Origin: JABLTI01 sp035528035
Lineage (GTDB): Archaea; Asgardarchaeota; Heimdallarchaeia; JABLTI01
Length of the DNA: 64,000 nt
Reading direction: 5' to 3'
Assembly: GCA_035528035.1 (NCBI GenBank)
Contig: DATKZI010000012.1
Location: 1 to 64,000, forward strand
A program made the position numbers and the translations under genes. The notes under the pieces were generated by a model that was not told where the DNA came from, ran no database searches, and was given only the letters and a program-made list of their open reading frames with translations. Below, piece by piece: positions 25,009-34,582 of this stretch. Position 1 is the stretch's first letter. Each line of letters begins with the position of its first letter.

Positions 25009-25731
25009 TTGAGTGAACGAAGAATTAGAGGGTTAACATTCTATCTTGAATATGTTTACGATTCAGAAACAAAAGATATGATTGAAGATCTTTTAACACT
25101 ATACTCTAATTCAGATGAAATTATTAATCACGCAATTGCTTCATTACACGAAAAACATTTTGGTTCCATCAGTAAAAAAACTCCCCCACCAACTTACTCA
25201 AAAACCTTTTCAGGTGTAGATGAGAGAGCAAATAAAACAGTAGACGAATTATGGATGTTCATTCAGGAAATGAAAGATAAATTCCCAAAAATTCCTGCTG
25301 TTCCAACAATTGGAACTCCAGCCCCAGCTAGCCAAAATAATCAACCTCATTTTTCTGAAGAAGCAAATGAAAAAATCCTAGAAAAAATTGATGAATTGGG
25401 TATGACATTTAATAAAATCATTTCCTCTGAGGATCGATCAGATAGCAAACCTATTACTGCTGAAATGTCAAAAGAGGAAGTTCTGCAATTAATTAAAAGA
25501 ATTGATCAATTAGAATCAAAATTAACTAAAGCAATATCTCAGTCCCGAGTGCCAGTAACTGGTGTTGGAGGAACGGGAAGACGACCCATGAGAGACTTTG
25601 GTGATGCACCTAAAATTGGTCCAGCAATACCTGTTGAAGGTAGACCAGCAAATCTTGAGGATAGACCACTTTTAGAAGATGTATTAGACACTGTTATAGT
25701 TTCTGTTGAAAATGAGAAATCTGAAGATTAA
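25009..25731 (+). CDS. Unknown protein with helical N-terminus and coiled-coil part
   Basis: I do not recognise this 240-residue protein. Residues 1-50 have a basic start (RRIRGLTFYLEYVY) and then helices, perhaps a ribbon-helix-helix-like DNA-binding unit. A Pro/Ala-rich linker separates two helical stretches with heptad-like patterns (ANKTVDELWMFIQEMKDKF and KEEVLQLIKRIDQLESKLTKAI). The C-terminus is low-complexity and acidic. TTG start at 25009, with GGAG about 11 bases upstream. Convergent with the HEAT-repeat gene, 14 bases away. Confidence 0.55.
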   Translation: MSERRIRGLTFYLEYVYDSETKDMIEDLLTLYSNSDEIINHAIASLHEKHFGSISKKTPPPTYSKTFSGVDERANKTVDELWMFIQEMKDKFPKIPAVPTIGTPAPASQNNQPHFSEEANEKILEKIDELGMTFNKIISSEDRSDSKPITAEMSKEEVLQLIKRIDQLESKLTKAISQSRVPVTGVGGTGRRPMRDFGDAPKIGPAIPVEGRPANLEDRPLLEDVLDTVIVSVENEKSED

Positions 25732-25745
25732 AATTAGTTAGAAAA

Positions 25746-26603
25746 TTAAACTAGTAATTTTATTTCTTCATGATAATTACTAAAGCGATTATCCGCTAGC
25801 ATTTCTTTAATGAAAGATTCTGCGGTCTCTTTATCCAATTGATTAAATATCCTACAAATTTCAATACAGTCTTCAATATAATCATCTTTTTTCATTTTCT
25901 TAAAAGCATCTTTTAAGACTACAACTGCAACTCGTTTTTTTAATAAACGTGAAAGTGCCCAAGCGGATTCTTTTGATTCATGTTCTCGAAGTAAGTGTTT
26001 TTTTAAAGGTTCTACAGCTGAAGTATCTTGTAAACGTCCCAAAGCAAAGGCAGCATTTTTTCTTACAATTAATCGAGAATCCTCAAGTGATTTTATTAGC
26101 ACCGGTACAGCACGTTTATCGTTTAATTCACCAAGAGCCCATGCAATCATTTCCCTAACATTAACATTTTCATCTTTTATTAATAAGTCCATCAAAGGTT
26201 TAGTGCTTTTTCGACGAGCAATTTTACCTAAAGCAAAAGCAGCATTTTGTCTCACAAGGTGATGAGGGTCTTCCAAGGCGAGTATCAAAGAATCTACCTC
26301 AGGGTAATATTTTTTAAAATACCCGAGAGCATAAGCAGCTTCAGCTCGAACTTCTGCTGAAGTATCTTTTGTTACCCTCTCAAGTAATGGCTCAATTGAG
26401 CGTTTATTACATATTTCCTTTAGTGCTCGTGCAGACTCTCGACGGAGATTTTCATCCTTATGAAGGAGTGCTTCAAGTAGTGGATTAACAGCTCGATCAT
26501 TACCCCATTCACCTAGAATTGTTGCAGCAGCTAAACGAATTTTAGGATCATCTGAATTTAAATCATCAAAATATTCAGTAAAAGTTTTTTTATAGTCTGA
26601 CAG
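25746..26603 (-). CDS. HEAT/PBS-lyase-like repeat protein with noncanonical start
   Basis: Six to seven HEAT repeats of about 31 residues, each of the form V+xxAAxALGxxxDxRAVxPLLxxL, run through the whole frame (for example VRQNAAFALGKIA, VREMIAWALGEL, VRKNAAFALGRL). The first ATG/GTG/TTG in the frame is TTG at 26288, but good HEAT repeats continue upstream to a stop at 26619-26621 (LRRESARALKEI, VRAEAAYALGYF). The frame behind that stop shows AGAAGG followed by GTA GCT ATA CTG, so translation may begin at CTG 26603 or ATA 26606. A sequencing error or lost start is the alternative. Such proteins serve as protein-binding scaffolds. Confidence 0.65.
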   Translation of the reverse strand: MSDYKKTFTEYFDDLNSDDPKIRLAAATILGEWGNDRAVNPLLEALLHKDENLRRESARALKEICNKRSIEPLLERVTKDTSAEVRAEAAYALGYFKKYYPEVDSLILALEDPHHLVRQNAAFALGKIARRKSTKPLMDLLIKDENVNVREMIAWALGELNDKRAVPVLIKSLEDSRLIVRKNAAFALGRLQDTSAVEPLKKHLLREHESKESAWALSRLLKKRVAVVVLKDAFKKMKKDDYIEDCIEICRIFNQLDKETAESFIKEMLADNRFSNYHEEIKLLV

Positions 26604-26734
26604 TATAGCTACCCTTCTTTATTATTGTCTCTCAAATAGTTAAAAAGAGATTTTATTAAATGAATGTTTCTAAAAGAGACCTTAAAAAAAGAGAGAAAAA
26701 GAGGGATTTAATATATTAAAATAGCTATTTGAGG

Positions 26735-29050
26735 TTATTTTTTCCCTTTACTTCTTTGAATGATATTGATAACAAGAAGAGTTGATATAACAAGAGTTAC
26801 GAAGATAATAGCTACATAAACCATCCAGATTTGGAAACGAGGGACACTATTAGGATCAAGAGGGTCTGAGCCATGATAATACTCGTAACCGTCTGAATAG
26901 CCATCATCGTCCGAATCAGAATCATTTGGATCTGTACCAATAGTTATTTCAAATCCATCCCCTAAGCCATCGGAATCTGAATCAGGATTCATTGGATCAG
27001 TTTTATAAATAAAAATCTCGTCACCATCATATAATTCGTCACTGTCTGAATCAGCTTTATCAGGATATGTATTGTAGGTAAGCAATTCATCAATATCAGA
27101 CAATCCATCCATATCTCCATCTATTCGAACTATTCGAATATCTGAAGCCTCCGCAGAATTCGCTAAAATGATATTCCTTTTATACAATTTTATATCTGAC
27201 TTTGTTCCATCGTTTTCGTACATATTTATTGTATCAAGACCTTCAGTTTGAATATTTATTAATCTGAAACCAGTATTCCCAGCACTTAATAAATAATCCT
27301 TGCTAATTAAGCTGAGATGATAAGCATAAGAATAGGAATAAAATGTAGAATACCAAATATTATCCGGATTTGTTATATCATAAAGATAGATACCAGAAGC
27401 CTTAGATATATAACAAAAACCATTGGCAATCACGCAATCTCGGAAGTTTGGTTCTAGAGCAAAATCATGAATTAAACCCATATTGGCATTATCTTTTATT
27501 TCTATCACAAAGATTCCATCATTGTAATCAATCACATATGCAAAACCACTTTCAATGGTCATTTTATCTGCACTGAATGATACACCAGGAGGACTTGCAA
27601 AATAGGAACTTTTGATTTTGATCGGTGCTGAGACATTGGTTATATCATATATTTCTAAACCATCAACACCATCAGCAAGATAAACTCTGCTGGAAGAAGC
27701 ATAAATATCAGAGGCATTACCACCATCATAAACATGTGAAAGCATATAGGGATTAGAAATATCTGTTAAATTAAGGATCTTAAAACCATTATTTTCAATT
27801 GAAATGAAAGCAAAATCATTATGAATATAAACACCAGTAAATTCGTTTTCATCTGAATAAGAGGAAATTTTTCTAGGATGTGTAGGATCTGTTAGATTTA
27901 GAATAATAAAACCAGCTGTTGAATCAATAAGATAAGCATAATCATCTTGAATGAATAATTCTTTTAATTCTCCATTGCCAAAACTCTTTATTGGTATTGG
28001 ACTTGTTTTATTAGAAATATCTATTATTTTCAAGCAATCTACCCAGTCAGTTATGAAAGCATAATTCTCTTTTATGAAAATATTTGTTGGGTTACCAATA
28101 TATGCAAAAGAATGGGTCAAAGTAATGTTATCAGGATTGGTGCAATTTAGAATCTCTAAACCAATATCTTGCCCTGTTACATAAATAAAATTATCTTCAA
28201 CAAAGAAATCATCATATTCAAGACCAGTATAGGAATCAAGTATTATTGGATTGGAAATGTTAGAAACATCAAAAGTAATAACAGATTCAGACGCATCTAA
28301 AAGATAGCTAATATTATTTTGAACAGAAATTTCGTAGAAATTAGTGCCAAAAAGATTATTTTGGCTAACCAAAACTGGGTGTAAGGGGTCTTCAACATCA
28401 TATATTTTAAGCCCCTCATTACCATTAGCTAAAAAGACATAGTTATTAACTAATTCAAGACCATAAGAACCTGACGATCCTGTATTAATGGTAGCAACAA
28501 GATCAATATTAGAAAGATTGCTTATATCGAAAACATGCAAGTCCATGTAATTATCAGTAGAGAAAAGATAATTATCTTTAACAGCAACTTCTCGTATATA
28601 GTAAAATCCACGATGGGAGATTTCTTTAGGATTGTAAGGATCTGAAACATCAATAATATCAAGACCTGAGGACCCTTTTGAAATAAAAAGAGTTGAGTTT
28701 TGAAGATAAAGATTTGTTGTTAAAATAGTACCACTATCATAGGTTCCAATTACTTCGAGGTTATTAATATCGGAAATATTAACTATTGATAATGTACAAT
28801 CACCACCTCCAATATAAGCTAAATCTCCTTTTACAATTATATTATCAACATTACCAAGATTTTGCTCCCATGAACCAATTTCATTAATTCTAACAATATC
28901 TTCATTTATTGTATATGAAAGCTCAGGATTTTGTGTAATCTTTATTGAGGATAGATTTTGATTAAAAATAAAATTTGCATTTAATAAACAAATAAAGAAA
29001 ATTACAACTGCTAATCTTAATTTTTTTGTATAATAGGAATTAGTGAACAT
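26735..29050 (-). CDS. Surface protein: LVIVD beta-propeller plus Ca-binding repeats, membrane anchored
   Basis: 771 residues. An N-terminal hydrophobic segment (LAVVIFFICLLNANFIF, 13-29) acts as a signal peptide. About residues 60-630 hold some 13 repeats of ~42 residues with the LVIVD pattern (ANGxEGLKIYDVxDPxxPxLxSx), which should fold into one or two propellers. Then come DSDSDGLGDGFEI-type calcium-binding repeats (thrombospondin type 3-like, residues ~660-735) and a C-terminal membrane helix (WMVYVAIIFVTLVISTLLVI) with a basic tail. It should be displayed on the cell surface. The partner is unknown. Gene stands alone, with AT-rich flanks. Confidence 0.8.
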   Translation of the reverse strand: MFTNSYYTKKLRLAVVIFFICLLNANFIFNQNLSSIKITQNPELSYTINEDIVRINEIGSWEQNLGNVDNIIVKGDLAYIGGGDCTLSIVNISDINNLEVIGTYDSGTILTTNLYLQNSTLFISKGSSGLDIIDVSDPYNPKEISHRGFYYIREVAVKDNYLFSTDNYMDLHVFDISNLSNIDLVATINTGSSGSYGLELVNNYVFLANGNEGLKIYDVEDPLHPVLVSQNNLFGTNFYEISVQNNISYLLDASESVITFDVSNISNPIILDSYTGLEYDDFFVEDNFIYVTGQDIGLEILNCTNPDNITLTHSFAYIGNPTNIFIKENYAFITDWVDCLKIIDISNKTSPIPIKSFGNGELKELFIQDDYAYLIDSTAGFIILNLTDPTHPRKISSYSDENEFTGVYIHNDFAFISIENNGFKILNLTDISNPYMLSHVYDGGNASDIYASSSRVYLADGVDGLEIYDITNVSAPIKIKSSYFASPPGVSFSADKMTIESGFAYVIDYNDGIFVIEIKDNANMGLIHDFALEPNFRDCVIANGFCYISKASGIYLYDITNPDNIWYSTFYSYSYAYHLSLISKDYLLSAGNTGFRLINIQTEGLDTINMYENDGTKSDIKLYKRNIILANSAEASDIRIVRIDGDMDGLSDIDELLTYNTYPDKADSDSDELYDGDEIFIYKTDPMNPDSDSDGLGDGFEITIGTDPNDSDSDDDGYSDGYEYYHGSDPLDPNSVPRFQIWMVYVAIIFVTLVISTLLVINIIQRSKGKK

Positions 29051-29161
29051 TGGTATAGACCCACATTGAAATCTTAAATTTATATAATTAATATTGACGA
29101 ATTATTTAATTAAATTATGTAAACTTAAAAATAAAAAAAAGAAAAATGACAGTAATTGAAA

Positions 29162-29872
29162 TTAAGTTTTCAATATTTCATCAATTTCTTTTTGACCAAG
29201 AATAGTAACTTTGCCATCTTTAGCATCGATAACAGCCATTTCATAAGAAGTAGTACTTTCATCTTCTTCTGATGCAGCTGCTTTTAAAGCATCAAGAGCT
29301 AATTTTATGGCTGCTTTTTTAACTAAAATCTTCTTATAATTTTTCTTTAGCACTTCTTTTGCAGCTGCTTCATTAGCACCTATTGCTGTCGCTAAACAAC
29401 TGAAGATAGCCCCTCCTGGGTCAATGAAATACAATGAAGTTTCATTTTCATAAATACTGCCAAATAATACTGCAATACCGTAAGGGCGAACACCACCATA
29501 TTGTGTGAATGATTGTAGATGATCACCAATCTTTTCTGATAAGACTTCAGGATCAATCATTTCACCATAAGTTATGCGTTCAATTTGAGCTTCAACTCTT
29601 GCTCTTTGTAAAAGTGCACGTCCATCAGCTGAATAGCCTGAAAATGTCGAAGCAATATGATCGTCAATCTTGAATACTTTATCAGCTGATTCAATGAGTT
29701 CAAATGATCTCTTTTGACCTGCTAAAATTACACAAGTATCAGTTTTTAAACCAACTGCAGTACTACCCATTTTTACTGCTTCTCGAGCATACTCTACTTG
29801 AATAATACGTCCATCAGGGGAGAAAATTACTGTAGCTTTATCATATCCGAATTGACTTGGTTGAGAAAACAT
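29162..29872 (-). CDS. psmA: 20S proteasome alpha subunit
   Basis: Forms the outer gates of the archaeal 20S proteasome. The signature at the N-terminus (FGYDKATVIFSPDGRIIQVEYA) is complete. ATG at 29872 is chosen over the upstream TTG at 29896: it has GGAGGAG nine bases before it and gives the family-typical start MFSQPSQFGYDK. It begins one base after the beta-subunit stop, with its ribosome site inside the beta gene, so the two are translationally coupled. The C-terminus (DEILKT) has no HbYX-like motif, as usual for alpha subunits. Confidence 0.95.
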   Translation of the reverse strand: MFSQPSQFGYDKATVIFSPDGRIIQVEYAREAVKMGSTAVGLKTDTCVILAGQKRSFELIESADKVFKIDDHIASTFSGYSADGRALLQRARVEAQIERITYGEMIDPEVLSEKIGDHLQSFTQYGGVRPYGIAVLFGSIYENETSLYFIDPGGAIFSCLATAIGANEAAAKEVLKKNYKKILVKKAAIKLALDALKAAASEEDESTTSYEMAVIDAKDGKVTILGQKEIDEILKT

Positions 29873-29873
29873 T

Positions 29874-30521
29874 TTAGAGTGCTCCTCCGTGTTCAATTAT
29901 TTCTTCTTTTGTGAATTCTTTGAATCCATTACTATCAATAACCACTGCACGGATGCCATCACCAGTAGCAGTGTCTCTTTTAATTGCTGCTTTCAATGCT
30001 TTTAGAGCGAGTTTCAAGCCTTCCTTTTGAGTCATATTATTTTCATATAAGACTTCTAAAACACCAATAGCCATTGGTGATCCAGACCCGGTAGAGAACC
30101 AATCATCTTCTGAAATTGATCCTGCCATATCAAATGAATAGACGTGAGGACCTGTTTTCTCATCCCAACCACCTACCATTAATTGAACATAGTAGGGGAA
30201 GTAGGCACGATATTGACCATAAAGCATATTCTTTACAAGATTAGCAATCATGGATATTTTAGGCCTTCGTTTGCGATCAAGCTCGAAAAGTCTGATTTGT
30301 GCTTGCATAATGTCAATAATATATTGAGCATCAGAAACCAAACCAGCTATAGTGATTGCGGAATAGTCGTTTAGTTGATGAACTTTCTTAGCATGATCGG
30401 AAGCAACTAATGTACCCATACTTGCTCTCATATCAGCAACGAGAATAGCACAGTCCTTGCATTTTAGTGCGACTGTTGTTGTACCTTTTGTTAGTTGTTC
30501 TTCGATATTATTTGGTTGCAT
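29874..30521 (-). CDS. psmB: 20S proteasome beta subunit
   Basis: Catalytic subunit, made as a precursor of 215 residues with a 12-residue propeptide ending in Lys-Gly; cleavage exposes Thr1 (TTTVALK). Asp17 (VADMRAS) and Lys33 (SDHAKKV) complete the catalytic set. The gene lies upstream of the alpha gene in one transcript, a less common order in archaea where the two are usually unlinked. A TATA box sits about 43 bases upstream at 30564-30573. Confidence 0.95.
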   Translation of the reverse strand: MQPNNIEEQLTKGTTTVALKCKDCAILVADMRASMGTLVASDHAKKVHQLNDYSAITIAGLVSDAQYIIDIMQAQIRLFELDRKRRPKISMIANLVKNMLYGQYRAYFPYYVQLMVGGWDEKTGPHVYSFDMAGSISEDDWFSTGSGSPMAIGVLEVLYENNMTQKEGLKLALKALKAAIKRDTATGDGIRAVVIDSNGFKEFTKEEIIEHGGAL

Positions 30522-30563
30522 TTTCCAACCTCTTTTTTTGTTGCAATATACATAAAGTATTCA

Positions 30564-30573
30564 TTATATAAAA
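30564..30573 (-). promoter_or_regulatory. TATA box of the proteasome operon
   Basis: On the minus strand the sequence reads ttttatataa, about 43 bases before the beta-subunit ATG at 30521. It is the only strong TATA-like element in this gap. Confidence 0.5.
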
Positions 30574-30667
30574 TGACTAACTCTTTCTATATATTATAAA
30601 CAGCTGAAAAATAATCTAAAGATAAACTTTGTGCTTGCGAAAGAAGATAAGCAAATTAAATAATTAA

Positions 30668-31441
30668 TTAGTTCTCTGCAAGGGATTTATTAGAAGTATT
30701 TAACCATGAAATTAATCTTTTTTGATATTCAATTTCTGAAAAAGTACTTCTTTTCCAACCTTCAAAAACAACTGATGGTTGAACGCCTAAAGCACTTAGT
30801 AGATTACAGAAATATTCGGATAACTCATCCAAAGCTTGTTCATAGGTAAATCTTTGATGATTATTGCTTTCAGGTAATATTGTAAGAATTGCTTCATCAC
30901 TAAAAATTTGTAATGTAGCTGACGAGCGACTATCCACTAATTGCCATCTAATAGTTAAATTCTTTCCCTCAGTATGAGAAATATATCGAAAAGAACCAAA
31001 CCACTTACCTACTAATAAATTAATTATTTCTTCTAAAGAAACTTCATAATTGAATAGTATTTTCTGTTGTAGAAATTCATTGTTTGATTGATGAAGATCG
31101 ATAGTATTTTGAGATTTTATAACCTCAGATAGGATAGAGGACCCTTTGGAAGAAAGAGAATACCCTATATTTGTTTTTGTAATCAATTCTTTTGATAACA
31201 GTCTATTCACAGCTTTAGTGATTTTTTGCTGATGTTTGCCAAGCTGACGTTTTATCCCTGAAAAGGAAAAGGATGTTAATCCTTCAGCTGACATTTCAGT
31301 TGTAGCTAAAAGAAAGAGAACTTCTAATTCATCACGCGTTAAATAGGAATATTCTTCAGTATAAAGTAGGTTTGGACGAACATTTATTTCTATAGCTGAA
31401 GGAGCTATTAAAGGAGTAAAATTATCTGAATGCAAATCCAT
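30668..31441 (-). CDS. Winged-helix protein, possible transcription regulator
   Basis: Unknown family, 257 residues. Residues ~33-105 fit a winged helix: YLTRDELEVLFLLATTEMSAEGLT, a GIKRQLGKHQQKITKAVNRLLSKELI recognition-helix region, and NIGYSLSSKG as wing. The C-terminal ~150 residues are alpha/beta (YEVSLEEIINLLVGKWFGSFRYI, then WQLVDSRSSATLQIF) and might bind a ligand or dimerise. No cysteine pair and no membrane segment. Upstream of it lies a 241-base gap shared with the divergent gene at 31683. Confidence 0.6.
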   Translation of the reverse strand: MDLHSDNFTPLIAPSAIEINVRPNLLYTEEYSYLTRDELEVLFLLATTEMSAEGLTSFSFSGIKRQLGKHQQKITKAVNRLLSKELITKTNIGYSLSSKGSSILSEVIKSQNTIDLHQSNNEFLQQKILFNYEVSLEEIINLLVGKWFGSFRYISHTEGKNLTIRWQLVDSRSSATLQIFSDEAILTILPESNNHQRFTYEQALDELSEYFCNLLSALGVQPSVVFEGWKRSTFSEIEYQKRLISWLNTSNKSLAEN

Positions 31442-31682
31442 ATGATAAACCTACTTTGCTATTAATACAATTGTAATCAATCGAATATATAATGACTAGC
31501 ATTCAGATTGTTTTTATAATTTTAGATAAATATTCACAAAATAAATTTTCCTGTATTTTTCCTTTAAATAAATGAAAACGATAGTTGGAACTCTTAAAAG
31601 AAGCAAAAGCAATAATAACCTTAACTCACTAGTTAATTCTGGATAAAATGAATTTTATAAAAAGAAGGGTGGAAAGATAATA

Positions 31683-32636
31683 ATGAGACAGGATAGAGAA
31701 GCTAAATTAAAAAAATTATATACACAACGTCTTCAAGAAGCTGGTTATAAAACAGTTCCAGAATTGATTCAGATTTTACCACCAACAATTATGAATATTA
31801 CTGAATCAAGTATTTCTACAGCTGAGAAACTTTTTGTTGTTGCCCTTAAAACTCATATGAAAAACATTCAGTTATTATTCAATGGCGAACCACCTGATGG
31901 AATTAATAAAATACTGTCAGATTTAGGGTATATGACTAATCAAGAGATTGCTGATGTAAATCCTACCATTATAGCTCAAACACTAAAAATATCATTAGAA
32001 AATGCAGGTGATATAGTCCTTTATGCTATGGAATTAACTATGGATAAAGAAGATACAGTAGCAATAGTTGACAGTAATGTAATTGAAGATGTAGATCGCG
32101 AAATTTCTCACTACTTGGGTAATCTAGAACGAACTGTTCAGGAAAGAAAATTAGATGTAACAATAGAAGAGGCTATTCATAAAATACAGAACACGATTCA
32201 ATTACCTGAAGGAGATATTACTATCTCAAAGGAACAAAAGGAAGAAATAAAGAAAGTCATTGAACAATTCACAACAGTTTTTCCAGCTTGCACAGGATTT
32301 GCTATTTATAATAGAAGAAGTGAGGGAATTTTTAGTTATTCAGTTGATGCAACTTCTAAAGCAACATTAGCGAAAATTAATGACACCATTGGTACAATTT
32401 TCTGGAAAATTAGCTTAGTTTTAGAAGATAGAAATGATTATGGTTGGATAAGTGCTCAACCTCATTTGGTTTGGATTGAAGCAATAAGGGATAGAAGTTT
32501 GAAAAGACAATTATCCTATGTGGGTCTTTTTATTTTTGAATCAGAAGCAAAAGAAAGTATTGGTTCAGCAACATTAACAATAAAAGGAATAAATAAGGAA
32601 ATTGAAAGAATCATTTACGGTAAAGTGATAAAATAA
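31683..32636 (+). CDS. Helix-hairpin-helix protein with possible roadblock-like C-terminal domain
   Basis: Unknown family, 317 residues. The N-terminal half has HhH-like segments (LQEAGYKTVPELIQILPPTIM and LSDLGYMTNQEIADVNPTII), as found in DNA-binding or Rad51-type N-domains. The C-terminal ~120 residues (FPACTGFAIYNRRSEGIFSY, then HLVWIEAIRDRSLKRQLSYVGLFIFES) show the strand-strand-helix-strand order of a roadblock/profilin-like fold. If right, it is a second such domain in the window. Convergent with the PDCD5-like gene. Confidence 0.45.
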   Translation: MRQDREAKLKKLYTQRLQEAGYKTVPELIQILPPTIMNITESSISTAEKLFVVALKTHMKNIQLLFNGEPPDGINKILSDLGYMTNQEIADVNPTIIAQTLKISLENAGDIVLYAMELTMDKEDTVAIVDSNVIEDVDREISHYLGNLERTVQERKLDVTIEEAIHKIQNTIQLPEGDITISKEQKEEIKKVIEQFTTVFPACTGFAIYNRRSEGIFSYSVDATSKATLAKINDTIGTIFWKISLVLEDRNDYGWISAQPHLVWIEAIRDRSLKRQLSYVGLFIFESEAKESIGSATLTIKGINKEIERIIYGKVIK

Positions 32637-32651
32637 TAAAAAGTGAAGGGA

Positions 32652-33047
32652 TTATTCTTCCTTTTTAATCGCTTTATCTAAATCTGTTGCTTCTTTTCCT
32701 CTGCGTTTTACTACTATCTTTGAATCTTGACCTGTTAATTGACGTTCAATTTTCATTAATTCAATTTTGGTTATCTTTTTACGTAATTCGTTTTTGTGTA
32801 ATAATAAAATAATTGTATCTTTGATTGTTTGAGCAACTGGAGGATTATTTTGTGTGAGCCAGTTCATATGAGTAATAGCATCTGGTTCAAGAACATTATT
32901 GACAATCATTGAGGATCTAATGCCTTTTTCTTGATCTTTCTTTAGAGCTTCTTTTTGTTTTTTCTGCGCTAATTCGTTTTTCAATGATTGTGCGAGCAGT
33001 TCTCGTTTCCTCTTTTCGCGAAGATTATCTAATTCATCATCAGACAT
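32652..33047 (-). CDS. PDCD5-family DNA-binding protein
   Basis: Archaeal/eukaryotic PDCD5 family. The N-terminal helix (SDDELDNLREKRKRELLAQ) and the three-helix core, with a hydrophobic pattern of VAQTIKDTIILLLHKNELRKKITKIELMKIERQL, match the family; the basic end (KIVVKRRGKEA) also fits. Archaeal members bind DNA in vitro; human PDCD5 regulates apoptosis and chaperonin action. The linker between helix one and the core is somewhat longer and Lys-rich. ATG at 33047. Monocistronic, followed at short distance by the SIS gene on the same strand upstream. Confidence 0.8.
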   Translation of the reverse strand: MSDDELDNLREKRKRELLAQSLKNELAQKKQKEALKKDQEKGIRSSMIVNNVLEPDAITHMNWLTQNNPPVAQTIKDTIILLLHKNELRKKITKIELMKIERQLTGQDSKIVVKRRGKEATDLDKAIKKEE

Positions 33048-33108
33048 TTTTCCACACTCTGTAAAGGTTGTAAATCAAATAATTCATAAGTGTTTTTGTA
33101 AAGTCAAA

Positions 33109-34341
33109 CTATTCAATGTTTGCATGTCGACCTTTCATTTCACTTTCAGTTATACCTTTATGAATAGCTAATTGAGCGATGATACTTTCAACTACGATAG
33201 CTACTGCATATTCAAATTGAGTCTCTATAAATGGTTTATCTTCTGATTGTCGGTTATACCAACTTTCTGGATCCAACCTTCCTGGAACCTGTACCAGTTT
33301 GTCAATTTTCTTGCCAAATTCTGAGTCTGGTTTAGAGGTAAAACCAACTGAAATGAGTTTGTTCCTTTTTGCTTCATTAACTAAACCATTAGTGAAGGGT
33401 GTGCTTCCACTTCCACTTATAGCTACTAGAATGTCATTTTTCTTTCTAAAGCGCCAATCATCTTGCAAGTGTATGTTGAAACCTAGATGTTGGAATCTCA
33501 TTGCATGAATAGAAGCGATGATACCACTTAAACCAGCTCCTATCCAGAAAACTTTCTTTGTTGATGTTGGACTTAAATCAACAAATAATTTCAAAACTTC
33601 AATAATATCTTCTTGGATAACTTTATTTCGTACAATATCATTAACAGCTTTTTCTGCATTACTTATGACTATATCCATTGTACTTTGGAAAGTCCGAATA
33701 GGATCAACCTCACTACGAAGCATACCAGTTAGTGCAATAGATATCAATAAAGCAGAAAGCTCAAATAAGGTACCCATTGGAGAAAGTGAACCCTTCATCT
33801 CTTCGGAAATTTGACTAAGCGATAAAATGTAATTCCTATCAGTTTCAACTACAGGGGGTTCTTCCATAAGTTTCTTTGATTGTGGAACAACTAAACAAAT
33901 ATCAGCTAATCGTCCGAGACGCGAGAGTGGATTTTGTGTTAAAACAATTATTTTAGCTCCGCCATCAACACAAATACCAACATTAGCTACTGTAGTAGCA
34001 GTTTTACCAGAACCTGAAAAAGCTATTACTACATCATCAACAGTTACAGGTAAAGCTAAAGTTCTACCAATAATTGAAACTCTATACCCAAGATCTTTTA
34101 ACAAGTCAGCAAAAAATTCAACCGCTCTACCGCTACGACCCATGCCTGTTACATGGACAATTTTTCGCTTCTTCTTTGCTTCAGTGAGTAAATTAAATAA
34201 AGCAATTAATTCGTTGGTTTGATTTAAAATTGCCTTTCTCGTTCTAGATGATTGTGTAAGAAAAATATTACTAGCTCTAATTAATCCTGATAAATCTTTC
34301 AAGTTTGGTTGTTCAGTATTCTGATTTGATTGCTCAGCCAT
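33109..34341 (-). CDS. Protein with two SIS (sugar isomerase) domains
   Basis: Two SIS domains in 410 residues. Domain one (about 15-215) has VTGMGRSGRAVEFFADLL and IAFSGSGKTATT and most resembles 6-phospho-3-hexuloisomerase (Phi). Domain two (about 240-400) has WIGAGLSGIIASIHAMRF and AISGSGSTPFTNGL. SIS pairs bind phosphosugars, as in glucosamine-6-phosphate synthase, bifunctional isomerases or regulators. Single-domain Phi is about 190 residues, so this is a tandem or duplicated form whose second copy is more divergent. Substrate unknown; no hexulose phosphate synthase is nearby. ATG at 34341. Confidence 0.8.
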   Translation of the reverse strand: MAEQSNQNTEQPNLKDLSGLIRASNIFLTQSSRTRKAILNQTNELIALFNLLTEAKKKRKIVHVTGMGRSGRAVEFFADLLKDLGYRVSIIGRTLALPVTVDDVVIAFSGSGKTATTVANVGICVDGGAKIIVLTQNPLSRLGRLADICLVVPQSKKLMEEPPVVETDRNYILSLSQISEEMKGSLSPMGTLFELSALLISIALTGMLRSEVDPIRTFQSTMDIVISNAEKAVNDIVRNKVIQEDIIEVLKLFVDLSPTSTKKVFWIGAGLSGIIASIHAMRFQHLGFNIHLQDDWRFRKKNDILVAISGSGSTPFTNGLVNEAKRNKLISVGFTSKPDSEFGKKIDKLVQVPGRLDPESWYNRQSEDKPFIETQFEYAVAIVVESIIAQLAIHKGITESEMKGRHANIE

Positions 34342-34582
34342 ATGATTTACACCAATTTATTATTGATGAATAGAACTAACTCAAAAACTGCATCGATAAT
34401 TTTATTGCTAATTATAGTACGAGAGTTTCAAGTTAAAAGTTCTTTTGTTCTTCAAAAAAATTTTCACTAATAAGGTTAATCGTAACTTCATGAATTTCTT
34501 CTTTTCAAAAATACACTAGAAACAAACTTAAAGAATTAATTAAAGATACTACTTATAGAATTAACTGAATAAGGTAAAAAAG

